Below are positions 26,958 through 33,827 of a DNA stretch of 33,827 nucleotides, one piece after another. Numbering within the stretch: the stretch's first letter is position 1; the number at the start of each line of letters is the position of its first letter. This stretch comes from JAWKTT01 sp041398965 (GTDB taxonomy: Bacteria > Planctomycetota > Planctomycetia > Planctomycetales > Planctomycetaceae), in contig JAWKTT010000046.1 of assembly GCA_041398965.1 (NCBI GenBank), positions 1 to 33,827 on the forward strand, in the 5' to 3' direction. The notes beneath the pieces were generated by a model that was not told where the DNA came from, ran no database searches, and saw only the letters and a list, made by a program, of their open reading frames with translations. The position numbers and the translations under genes are program-made.

Positions 26958-27196
26958 GAGTCTGTCTCTCGAAAGTGAGTAAGAGTCCGGTCTCCAATGG
27001 CCATTGCCACAACAACGGAGGCGAAGCCGACACGACGCTCCTTCTCCCCCGTGGTCGACGCTCTCCCTCACTTGTGAGTTGTGAAAAGATAGTGAGGTCG
27101 AACATGGGGGAGAGGGAGACGAGGATGTTCGCCGTCACTTAGGTCGCGAACATAATGACCCATTTCATGACCAGTGATGTGCAAACCTCAGATGCT
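26958..27196. other. Spacer with imperfect inverted repeat in the export cluster
   Basis: CTCCTTCTCCCCC (27038-27050) and GGGGGAGAGGGAG (27106-27118) form a 13-bp inverted repeat with one mismatch around 55 bases. The loop contains CTCAC-TT-GTGAG (27067-27078). It may set relative expression of the upstream adaptor and downstream M50 genes. No gene was seen. Confidence 0.5.
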
Positions 27197-29278
27197 TCAC
27201 CATCCAACTCGGGTAACGACCCATTCCCACGGCTTATGAAAGAGCCGCCATCCGAGTGAGTGCGGTTGCCCTTCGATACGGGCGGTCCCAGTCATTCCGG
27301 GGCGGAGTGTCAGATCGTTGTTGGGTATCTCCAACTCGGCGATGAAGAGGTTCTCCTGATTACGAATCTCCGATCGAGGGCGGATGCGGAGGATGGTTCC
27401 CGTGATCTTCTCCCCCCCGGCCCCCTCCAGCCAGACGTCTGTCAGGCCACCAACTTCGATCTCCAGAATGTCTGCTGCGGGAACTTCCAGTTCAATCCGC
27501 AGCGGAGACAGCGGGCCGATCTCGTAGAGGATTTCTCCCGTTGTCACCGGTCGTCCTGCGGATTGTTTCAACGTTCCCGATAGCACGATCCCATCGATCG
27601 GGCTGACGATCTCCAGGTTCTCCTTACGCTGTACGAGGACTCGCTCCTTAAGCCCCAGACGCTGGGTTTCGAGGTCTGCCAGCATTGCCTGAGGCACCTC
27701 GGCACCGGTCAACTGCATGTCACGTTCGCGAGCCGCCCGCTCTCGATCGGCTTGCACTCCTGCGAGTTCCCAACGAAGCTCTCGACCATCCATTCGAGCC
27801 AGCAGCATCCCCTTCTGGACGCGGTCTCCCGGTTCGACAAACCCCTGTTCGACCAAGCCTTCATGTGGGGCCGACGCATAACGGCTGAGCACTGCTTCCG
27901 TTCGACAACGACACGACACCCGATACGGCGCACTCAACGTCATGAACCATCCCAGGGCGACAAGGGCAAACAGCACGCACCATCCGGGCCGACTTGTCAG
28001 CCCGCGTGTGAGCAGAGAGACGAATCGCTTGAAGAGGCCCGGCGTCGCCAGTTTGACCGTCGTCAAGGCGGTCGCCACATGTGGTGCGGCTGCCCGAAGA
28101 AATCGCAGGGAACGACTCCCATTCGGGTTCGATGGTGACGTATTGTCGGCATCCGCTTTGACTTGGCCAGTCGCTCTGTCTGTCGGGCCGACGACAACCC
28201 AGGCCCCGACCATCTCACCGGCCTCGGTCGTCAATGGAGTCGAAAGGATGGTCGATTGGTTTGTGGACTGTGCGAGACGTTGATGGGCAAGAAGGAGCTG
28301 CCGGGGGGTGTCATCCTGGGGCGGATAACAGGTCTGCCCCCCCCGCAGCTGAGATTCGATCATCGCCTGACGCAGATCACGATGGAGGTCGGAACTCCGT
28401 TCAAGTTCGCCGGTCCCCGACATCGCAACGAGTCGCAGTTTGCCATGAGTCCCGAGTCCGATGGCAACCATCCGCGCCCCCAGTTGACGCTGCACCCCAT
28501 TCGCCGCCACAACAGCCCCGTCCTTTAATGTGGGTGACTGCACGACTTGCGAACTCAGCTCGCAGAGCGCTGCCATCGCCGAGAGCTGCCAATCTCCTTC
28601 GACCGACTCGAAACCCCTCGCCGCAATCCGTTGATAGCCCGCGACCACTTCGAGTGTCACTGCTGCCGACTGCACTTCCCCCAGTCGATGCGGCACAATC
28701 AACACCAACACCTCGTGGCGGCAGGATGGCAGCATCAGCGGTAACGAAAGGGCGATCCATCCCTCCGCAGGCTCCCTTCCGACCTTCGTCTGATCTCTCG
28801 TCCTGTGCCGACCAACATCCTTTCCGGGTGTTGAACGGGGCACGTCGACTGACTTTCTTTCGTCGGACGAACCGTCCCCTTGAGTCGTCGTCGCGGCGAT
28901 GTCGATTGTCTGAAACTGCAATCGCCCCGACTGCAACGCCTGACGAATTCCAGATTGCAGCGACTCCTGACATCGCTGCCACAGACTTTCCGCCCCGAGA
29001 CATCCCAACAAGATCAACGGCGACGGCGTGCTCGATTGGACGGAACTTGAAGGAGCCGCATTCTCATCGGCAAGCACGACATGAGCCGCACAGACCGCCG
29101 TGGTTTGTTCCAGCAACAGACGCCGCAACTCACTTCGCAGCGGATCGAGTCCCTTCGCTGTCGCGACAAGTCGATACAACTCGACATGCAGTCCACGACC
29201 TTCCTTCCCCGCAACCATCGCCCCCCGCTCCTGAAGTCCGGCTCCCGATCCCTGATCAAACACTCGAAAAGTCGACAT
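27197..29278 (-). CDS. GAF-like/HlyD fusion membrane adaptor
   Basis: This 693-residue protein has a large cytoplasmic N-terminal part (1-430), one transmembrane helix (about 432-450, 'PGWCVLFALVALGWFMTL') and a periplasmic HlyD-type adaptor. The N-terminal part contains GAF-like sequence at about 230-405 ('LCELSSQVVQSPTLKDGAVVAA', 'GARMVAIGLGTHGKLRLVAMSG', 'STPLTTEAGEMVGAWVVV') preceded by a Ser/Asp-rich linker (125-170). The adaptor has a lipoyl-like half ('GFVEPGDRVQKGMLLARMDG'), a short hairpin at 505-555, the second half 'LEIVSPIDGIVLSG', and a beta-barrel ending 'LTLRPGMTGTARIEG'. Such adaptors bridge inner-membrane exporters to TolC. The start has a strong GAGGGGGAG ribosome binding site. 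The GAF-like part suggests ligand or signal control, which is inference. Confidence 0.85.
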   Translation of the reverse strand: MSTFRVFDQGSGAGLQERGAMVAGKEGRGLHVELYRLVATAKGLDPLRSELRRLLLEQTTAVCAAHVVLADENAAPSSSVQSSTPSPLILLGCLGAESLWQRCQESLQSGIRQALQSGRLQFQTIDIAATTTQGDGSSDERKSVDVPRSTPGKDVGRHRTRDQTKVGREPAEGWIALSLPLMLPSCRHEVLVLIVPHRLGEVQSAAVTLEVVAGYQRIAARGFESVEGDWQLSAMAALCELSSQVVQSPTLKDGAVVAANGVQRQLGARMVAIGLGTHGKLRLVAMSGTGELERSSDLHRDLRQAMIESQLRGGQTCYPPQDDTPRQLLLAHQRLAQSTNQSTILSTPLTTEAGEMVGAWVVVGPTDRATGQVKADADNTSPSNPNGSRSLRFLRAAAPHVATALTTVKLATPGLFKRFVSLLTRGLTSRPGWCVLFALVALGWFMTLSAPYRVSCRCRTEAVLSRYASAPHEGLVEQGFVEPGDRVQKGMLLARMDGRELRWELAGVQADRERAARERDMQLTGAEVPQAMLADLETQRLGLKERVLVQRKENLEIVSPIDGIVLSGTLKQSAGRPVTTGEILYEIGPLSPLRIELEVPAADILEIEVGGLTDVWLEGAGGEKITGTILRIRPRSEIRNQENLFIAELEIPNNDLTLRPGMTGTARIEGQPHSLGWRLFHKPWEWVVTRVGW

Positions 29279-29366
29279 GCTCCCCCTCGCAAACAGTGTG
29301 AAAGCCGTAGCGTCTGCTCCGCGAACCGTTTGGGACGACTCAGCGACTGCATCGATTCCCCTCCCC

Positions 29367-30293
29367 TCAAGGGAGCTTCAGTCGACACGGGATGCCGCTC
29401 CGAAGTTGGCCCCCCGCGTTGTCAATCAACACCTCGATCCGCACGGTCCCACTGTCGGCATCGGTTACGGGTGAAAGGAAGTCGAGTTGTGCCGGGAGTT
29501 CTTCAGACTTCGGCCCGACGACGACCGTCAGCGAAGCTCCCGGTTTGAGCTGCTCGGCCATCTCCGTCGTGATGTAGAATTTCACCCGCAGTTGATCGAG
29601 CCTGACAACCGTCGCGAGGACCGGTTCTGACAACGGGAGATACTCGCCGACACGTTGATGCAGTCGAGTGACGACGCCGTCAACCGGACTTCGCACCATC
29701 CGTCGTTCGATCTCGGCATCGATACGTTCGACCTCGACGAGATTGATGGCCGTCTCTTCTTCCGCCAGCTTGAGGGCCGCAACCGCGGCGTCGTACTCAG
29801 CTTCTGCCTTTTCGATTTCGTTACTGTTGGCATGACCATTGGCCAGCACGAGCGAGAGCTTTTGCTTCTGACGTTCTTTGAGCTTGACATCGACACGGGC
29901 CGCTTCGATGCGTGCGGTCGAACTCGCTCGCAGCTTTGCGAGTTTTCGGGTCGCTTCGAGGACGAGCGTGTCAAGCCGGGCGATGACATCACCCTGACTG
30001 ACATGCTGACCTTCTCGCACGAGAAGTTCCCGGACGATCCCCGCGTCGGCTGCCGCGACATCGATCGTCTCAAAAGGTTCAATAAAACTCTGTGTCACTT
30101 GCGCCTGCAAAGTTGTCGCAGAGAGGAGTGACAGGGAGAGAACGATCAGCCCGACAGAAAGCCAATCTCCCCCGCGAGCCGCAGCCGGGCACCGCAGCAC
30201 AGACCGAGCGGGCCGGACCGGTCGCGCACGCCGGGCCGGCTGCGGCTCACAGGGGAGAGATCGGGAGTATAGCGTCTCCGTCATCCTTGACAT
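29367..30293 (-). CDS. HlyD/MFP-family periplasmic adaptor
   Basis: This 308-residue adaptor has a hydrophobic segment at about 47-64, acting as a membrane anchor or signal ('ATTLQAQ'). Next come the lipoyl half-domain 'VAAADAGIVRELLVREGQHVSQGDVIARLD', a coiled-coil hairpin (about 110-200, charged heptads), the closing half 'RRMVRSPVDGVVTRLHQRVGEYL', and the beta-barrel 'LRVKFYITTEMAEQLKPG'. It is short but complete for an RND/ABC-type membrane fusion protein. The Arg/Pro-rich N-terminus (20-40) is unusual. ATG 30293 has GAGGA 8 bases upstream. It follows the SecA-like gene by 87 bases and precedes the GAF/HlyD fusion by 88 bases, consistent with one operon. Confidence 0.9.
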   Translation of the reverse strand: MSRMTETLYSRSLPCEPQPARRARPVRPARSVLRCPAAARGGDWLSVGLIVLSLSLLSATTLQAQVTQSFIEPFETIDVAAADAGIVRELLVREGQHVSQGDVIARLDTLVLEATRKLAKLRASSTARIEAARVDVKLKERQKQKLSLVLANGHANSNEIEKAEAEYDAAVAALKLAEEETAINLVEVERIDAEIERRMVRSPVDGVVTRLHQRVGEYLPLSEPVLATVVRLDQLRVKFYITTEMAEQLKPGASLTVVVGPKSEELPAQLDFLSPVTDADSGTVRIEVLIDNAGGQLRSGIPCRLKLP

Positions 30294-30379
30294 GACACAA
30301 TTCCTCATTTTTTACAATATAGTGTTGCTAGGACCCGCTAGTCTTCAGAACCTATCCGTAGGACTCCAATATGTCGTCG

Positions 30380-32314
30380 TTAAATGGAAACTGAGGCGCC
30401 TAACATCGATTCACGAATGTCGTCTCCCCAAATATCTAACGCGACAAGTTGTTGGCGTCGTTGAAAATGAATAAGCTCTTGCCGACGTTGCAGGTCGGCC
30501 ACGGCGGAGTCGAAACGGTGATGAATCACTTCACCCAGCGGACCTGCTGCCGATTGCATGCGTCGCATCAGTCGAGGGGCATGTTGAGAGATGAGTTCGT
30601 CTTCTGCAGAGACGAAGAACTGAGCCGAACCGGGCTGTCCCTGTCGTGCTGCACGTCCCGCAAGCTGTCGGTCAACTCGCGATGACTCGTGACGTTCGGT
30701 GGCCAAAACGTGCAGCCCGAGTTGCTTCGCAACCGCTCCTCGCAGTCGAATATCGGTTCCCCGTCCGGCCATGTTTGTTGCAATCGTCACTCGTCCCGCC
30801 GTCCCCGCCTCCCCGATGATTTCCGCTTCATCCTGGTCTTGCAGGCCGTTCAACAACCGGTGCGGCACACCATGTTGTGCCAGTGATCGACTGAGGCACA
30901 AACTCTCTTGAATCGTCCGGGTTCCGAGGAGAATCGGTTGTTCGGTTTGATGACGCGTGATGACGTCGGTCACGATGGCGGCCCGCTTCGCCGCGATCGT
31001 GTCGAAGTAGCGTGTCGGGAATTCTTGTCGTAGACAGGGACGAGCCGGAGGGACGCGGGTGATGGTTCGCCCGTAGAACTCCGCAAACTCCGCTTCGCTG
31101 CCAACCGCCGTGCCGGTCAGCCCCCCGAGGCCCGCATACTTCTGGAAGTAACGTTGACGAGTGATTCTTGCGACGGATGACTCGGAGGGTTTAATCGGCA
31201 CCCCTTCCTTCGCCTGCACCGCCTGATGGAGCCCGTCTCGCCAGGATCGGTCGGAAAAAATGCGTCCGGTGTTCTGGTCAACGATACAAACTTCTTCGCC
31301 TCGGACAACGTAGTGGACATCCTTCTCGAATCGGCGTTTCGCCTGCATGGCATTACTAAGATACAACGTCCAACTTCTCGCGAGGGGATGTGTCGACGCT
31401 GAGTTGAGACGTTCAAACGAACGGGCGATTGCCTCCTCATGAAAGAGAATTCGGCCGTTTGCTTCGATGAGATAATCTCTTTCTTCGACCATCGCGTCGA
31501 CCGCCTGTCGGGCGATGTGATAGGGATAGGGAGACTCTTGGGAATCCGCGGGTCCACTTAATACTAAAGGAGTTGCGGCCTCATCAATGAGGACAGAGTC
31601 AATCTCATCAAGGATGGCATAGGCATGTCCCCGCTGGCGGATCGGAGGGATGGGTGGCTCGTCTCCACAAAGGATCGCACGGGTCCGTGAGCCGGGAGAG
31701 GCATTCGTAATAGTGCGGACGATGAGTTGGTCGCGAAGATAGTCGAATCCGAATTGATAGCCTGTTCCATAGGTTACGTCGCAAGCATAGGCATTTCGGG
31801 TAAGGTCCAGGTCGGCATCTCCGGGAATCAAACCGCAAGAACAGCCGAGAAGTCGAAAGACAGGCCGCAGTTCCTCGCAGTCGCGCTGAGCGAGATAGCT
31901 GTTCGTCGTCGCGACATGGACGCCGTCCCCTTCGAGAGACCGTGCAAACGCCGCGAGACCGGTGACGATCGTCTTTCCCTCCCCGGTCTGCATCTCGGCG
32001 ATCCTTCCATCAGCGACGAGGAGTGCTCCCCAAAGTTGGACTCCATGTGGATGAAATCCAAACGTCTTTTGCACGGCGACCCCTGCCAGAGCAATGGCTT
32101 GCATCCGTCCTTGGAAGCGATTAGCCTGAGAGAGCGTATTTCTGGGTCCGCGAAACTTCTGTCTTAATAAATCGGCTTCCAATTCCAGCGATGTGAGACT
32201 TCGTTCGACGTGATCGTGATAGAGCCTCAATAGTGCATCGGTCACTCGAGCGGCATTCAGTCCTCGCACGATGAACTCGGGGTGTGTGGTCGAATCAATG
32301 GCCTGTGGGGTCAT
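30380..32314 (-). CDS. SecA-like ATPase lacking the C-terminal domains
   Basis: This 644-residue DEAD-like motor is clearly related to the SecA translocase ATPase. The first nucleotide-binding domain has Walker A TGEGKT (110-115) and Walker B 'ILDEIDSVLIDEA' (234-246). The preprotein cross-linking region includes 'YQFGFDYLRDQL'. The second nucleotide-binding domain contains 'LGGLTGTA', 'TIATNMAGRGTDIRL' and 'GRAARQGQPGSAQFF'. The protein ends about 90 residues later, inside the helical scaffold, so the rest of that domain, the two-helix finger, the wing domain and the zinc tail of SecA are missing (usual SecA 830-930 residues). ATG 32314 places Walker A where E. coli SecA has it; the frame is open to 32593. 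It lies inside a secretion cluster, not near sec genes. Confidence 0.93.
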   Translation of the reverse strand: MTPQAIDSTTHPEFIVRGLNAARVTDALLRLYHDHVERSLTSLELEADLLRQKFRGPRNTLSQANRFQGRMQAIALAGVAVQKTFGFHPHGVQLWGALLVADGRIAEMQTGEGKTIVTGLAAFARSLEGDGVHVATTNSYLAQRDCEELRPVFRLLGCSCGLIPGDADLDLTRNAYACDVTYGTGYQFGFDYLRDQLIVRTITNASPGSRTRAILCGDEPPIPPIRQRGHAYAILDEIDSVLIDEAATPLVLSGPADSQESPYPYHIARQAVDAMVEERDYLIEANGRILFHEEAIARSFERLNSASTHPLARSWTLYLSNAMQAKRRFEKDVHYVVRGEEVCIVDQNTGRIFSDRSWRDGLHQAVQAKEGVPIKPSESSVARITRQRYFQKYAGLGGLTGTAVGSEAEFAEFYGRTITRVPPARPCLRQEFPTRYFDTIAAKRAAIVTDVITRHQTEQPILLGTRTIQESLCLSRSLAQHGVPHRLLNGLQDQDEAEIIGEAGTAGRVTIATNMAGRGTDIRLRGAVAKQLGLHVLATERHESSRVDRQLAGRAARQGQPGSAQFFVSAEDELISQHAPRLMRRMQSAAGPLGEVIHHRFDSAVADLQRRQELIHFQRRQQLVALDIWGDDIRESMLGASVSI

Positions 32315-32374
32315 CAGGAAAGTTGCGTCGCCGTTTTCCCTCGCCCATGTCGTGTGGGGAATAACAGGGAAAAC

Positions 32375-32457
32375 GCTCCGCCGTCGATGTGTCGTGCTTT
32401 GCCGGGCCGGGCTTCCCTCGAACGTCGAAGGAACTGACAGGTCATCAACGGCGGAGC
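32375..32457. promoter_or_regulatory. Inverted repeat in the leader of the SecA-like gene
   Basis: GCTCCGCCGTCGATG (32375-32389) and CATCAACGGCGGAGC (32443-32457) pair over 14 of 15 positions. They lie within the 184-base gap between the TolC-family stop and the SecA-like start. It may be a partial terminator or translation-control element. The gap is also an open frame, so a longer SecA N-terminus cannot be excluded. Confidence 0.4.
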
Positions 32458-32498
32458 TAATGCGGTCCCCCCTCGGGCACCGCAAGAGTCGCTTTAGG

Positions 32499-33827
32499 TT
32501 AAGGATAAGCCAGAGTTGGCTCTTGAGGACGTGAGAAACTGGACGGCACCATCCCGGTGGGCTTGTCGAGGATTGTGCGTGGCAGGTCGCCATCCTGAAT
32601 GCGGCCTTCGGAGATGGACTCTTGTTGAATCAGAGTCCCCTCGGCCTTCTTGAGATTCATCAGTGAGAGGTTGTACGTAAGTTCTGCCAGGCTGAACCCT
32701 GTTTCGGCGGCAGTCAATCTCTCCTGGGCCCGCAGGAGTTGATCGAGAATCAGGCCAGCGTTTCCATCCATTCCGGGGAGATGCTTCCAGCGGGATTCGA
32801 TCGAGTCGACTTCGGCATTGGCGGCGAGCATCTGTTCATACTTTGCCAGCATCTCGCCATAGGCAGTTTCAACTTCGCGGACTGCCACTTCGACTTCCAC
32901 CTTAATGCTTTCGGTTGTCGACCGGTAGCGACTCTGCATCTGCCGAAGTTCGAGGTGTCGCCGTGTGTGCCGAGCACTGGCAGCCCGATTTCCTAATGGG
33001 ACTTCATACTGAATGCCAATCGTATAGCTCGGACGACCCACAGAGTATTGATTGCCGATGGCCTGCGGGATGTCACTCTGTCCTTGCAGGCCACTAATAT
33101 AGGCTTCGGTGACGAGATTGAGTACGGGGAGCAGTTCATTCCAGGAGACGTGCGTTCGGAGGCAGGCCGCCTGAATTTCTCTGAGGGCGAGATTAATCTC
33201 TGGACGAGACTGCAACGCAGTTCCCATCGAATGGGAGAGGTTTGTGGGGAGAAAGTCGTGGGTCGGCGTGTCGAGTGGAATAAGTTCGACCGAGTCTCCA
33301 TCTCCCAGTTCCGGAGCGTTGACGAGACCACGGATGCGCGACTCGGCGTTTTTGACGGCGGTGAGTGCCCGGATCAGATCGGCGCGACGAGTCGCCACTG
33401 CGGCGCGGGCATTGGCGATCTGAGTCTGATTAGCGTCGATTTCGGCTCGACCCACGAGGTCGGCCAGAATACGGGTCGACTCGGCATAAAGGCGGTACTT
33501 TTGCACGAGTGTGGCCCGTTCGAGATGCAACCCCCAGTAAGCACGGGTCACTTCGAGCAGATGAGTCTGCAACTCGCGATGGAACTCATCGGTCGCAGCG
33601 GCGGTGTCAATCTGCGCGAGCACGACGAGGCTGCGGTTGTATTCTTCCCCTGAACCTCGAAGCAGAGGGTGCGTATAACTTAATGCAAGGCGAGCGGTCC
33701 CCTGGTTATTAGGCACAAAGAATGTGGAGTTCGTATTCTGGTGTCCTAGTTTTTGCGAGATCTCGAATCGACCCCCTTGTTCATTCTTGCGACGAAGGCC
33801 GGCGGCGATATCGTATTGATGATTCTG
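32499..33827 (-). CDS. TolC-family outer-membrane efflux protein, 5' end outside window
   Basis: About 442 C-terminal residues are visible. The frame remains open through the right edge (codons spell ...GLRRKNEQGGRFEISQKLG...), so the start, signal peptide and first helices lie outside. TolC/OEP features include 'LALSYTHPLLRGSGEEYNRS', long amphipathic helices ('TRAYWGLHLERATLVQKYRLY', 'ARAAVATRRADLIRALTAVKNAESRI'), the barrel strand 'SYTIGIQYEVPLGNRAASARH', and second-repeat helices ending 'AETGFSLAELTYNLSLMNLKKAEGTL'. It would form the outer-membrane duct for the adaptors encoded downstream. GTG 33716 is internal, not the start. The first gene of the visible cluster, it precedes the SecA-like gene. 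Confidence 0.92.
   Translation of the reverse strand, partial: QNHQYDIAAGLRRKNEQGGRFEISQKLGHQNTNSTFFVPNNQGTARLALSYTHPLLRGSGEEYNRSLVVLAQIDTAAATDEFHRELQTHLLEVTRAYWGLHLERATLVQKYRLYAESTRILADLVGRAEIDANQTQIANARAAVATRRADLIRALTAVKNAESRIRGLVNAPELGDGDSVELIPLDTPTHDFLPTNLSHSMGTALQSRPEINLALREIQAACLRTHVSWNELLPVLNLVTEAYISGLQGQSDIPQAIGNQYSVGRPSYTIGIQYEVPLGNRAASARHTRRHLELRQMQSRYRSTTESIKVEVEVAVREVETAYGEMLAKYEQMLAANAEVDSIESRWKHLPGMDGNAGLILDQLLRAQERLTAAETGFSLAELTYNLSLMNLKKAEGTLIQQESISEGRIQDGDLPRTILDKPTGMVPSSFSRPQEPTLAYP

Noticed and set aside
28234..29301. 355-codon open frame on the plus strand
   Set aside because: It is antisense to the GAF/HlyD fusion and consists of Ser/Pro/Arg-rich low-complexity sequence.

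Overview
The window looks like a chromosomal segment from a planctomycete, probably order Planctomycetales. The evidence is the gene set: a DUF1559 protein with a prepilin-like N-terminus, a Tat-targeted DUF1501 protein next to a formylglycine-type sulfatase, a squalene-hopene cyclase, and intergenic DNA rich in GC palindromes of a kind I associate with planctomycete genomes. Base composition is moderately GC-rich throughout. No rRNA, tRNA, CRISPR array, insertion sequence or phage gene was recognised. This assignment rests on gene families, not on a marker gene.

Left part (1-14000). After a gene-free leader with a good sigma-70-type promoter come the DUF1559 gene (with a textbook terminator), a TauD/TfdA-like dioxygenase, a secreted beta-barrel-like protein, a D-2-hydroxyacid dehydrogenase divergent from squalene-hopene cyclase, a small lipoprotein-like gene, a single-domain response regulator, a membrane protein with a PH-like tail, purC, and a minus-strand unit reading DUF1501, sulfatase, small membrane protein.

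Middle part (14000-23600). A 636-base palindrome-dense intergenic block precedes a small unknown protein and a sigma-54 activator without a receiver domain. Then come ppk1, a YhaM-type OB-fold/HD exoribonuclease and acetyl-CoA synthetase, all on the minus strand. Divergent from acs are a degenerate-receiver/HATPase fusion and a stand-alone receiver, which look like a small signalling operon. A 17-bp perfect palindrome separates this operon from the right-hand cluster.

Right part (23600-33827). Six consecutive minus-strand genes form what looks like a dedicated envelope export machine. In transcription order they are a TolC-family outer-membrane protein (cut by the window edge), a C-terminally truncated SecA-like ATPase, an HlyD-type adaptor, a GAF-like/HlyD fusion, a polytopic site-2-protease-like (M50) protein fused to an N-terminal PqqD-like region and a C-terminal HlyD-like region, and a papain-family (C1) peptidase. 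No ABC transporter ATPase is present, so the SecA-like protein is the only visible energy source. This cluster is the strongest candidate for an undescribed system. The individual families are recognised from sequence; their joint function is inference.
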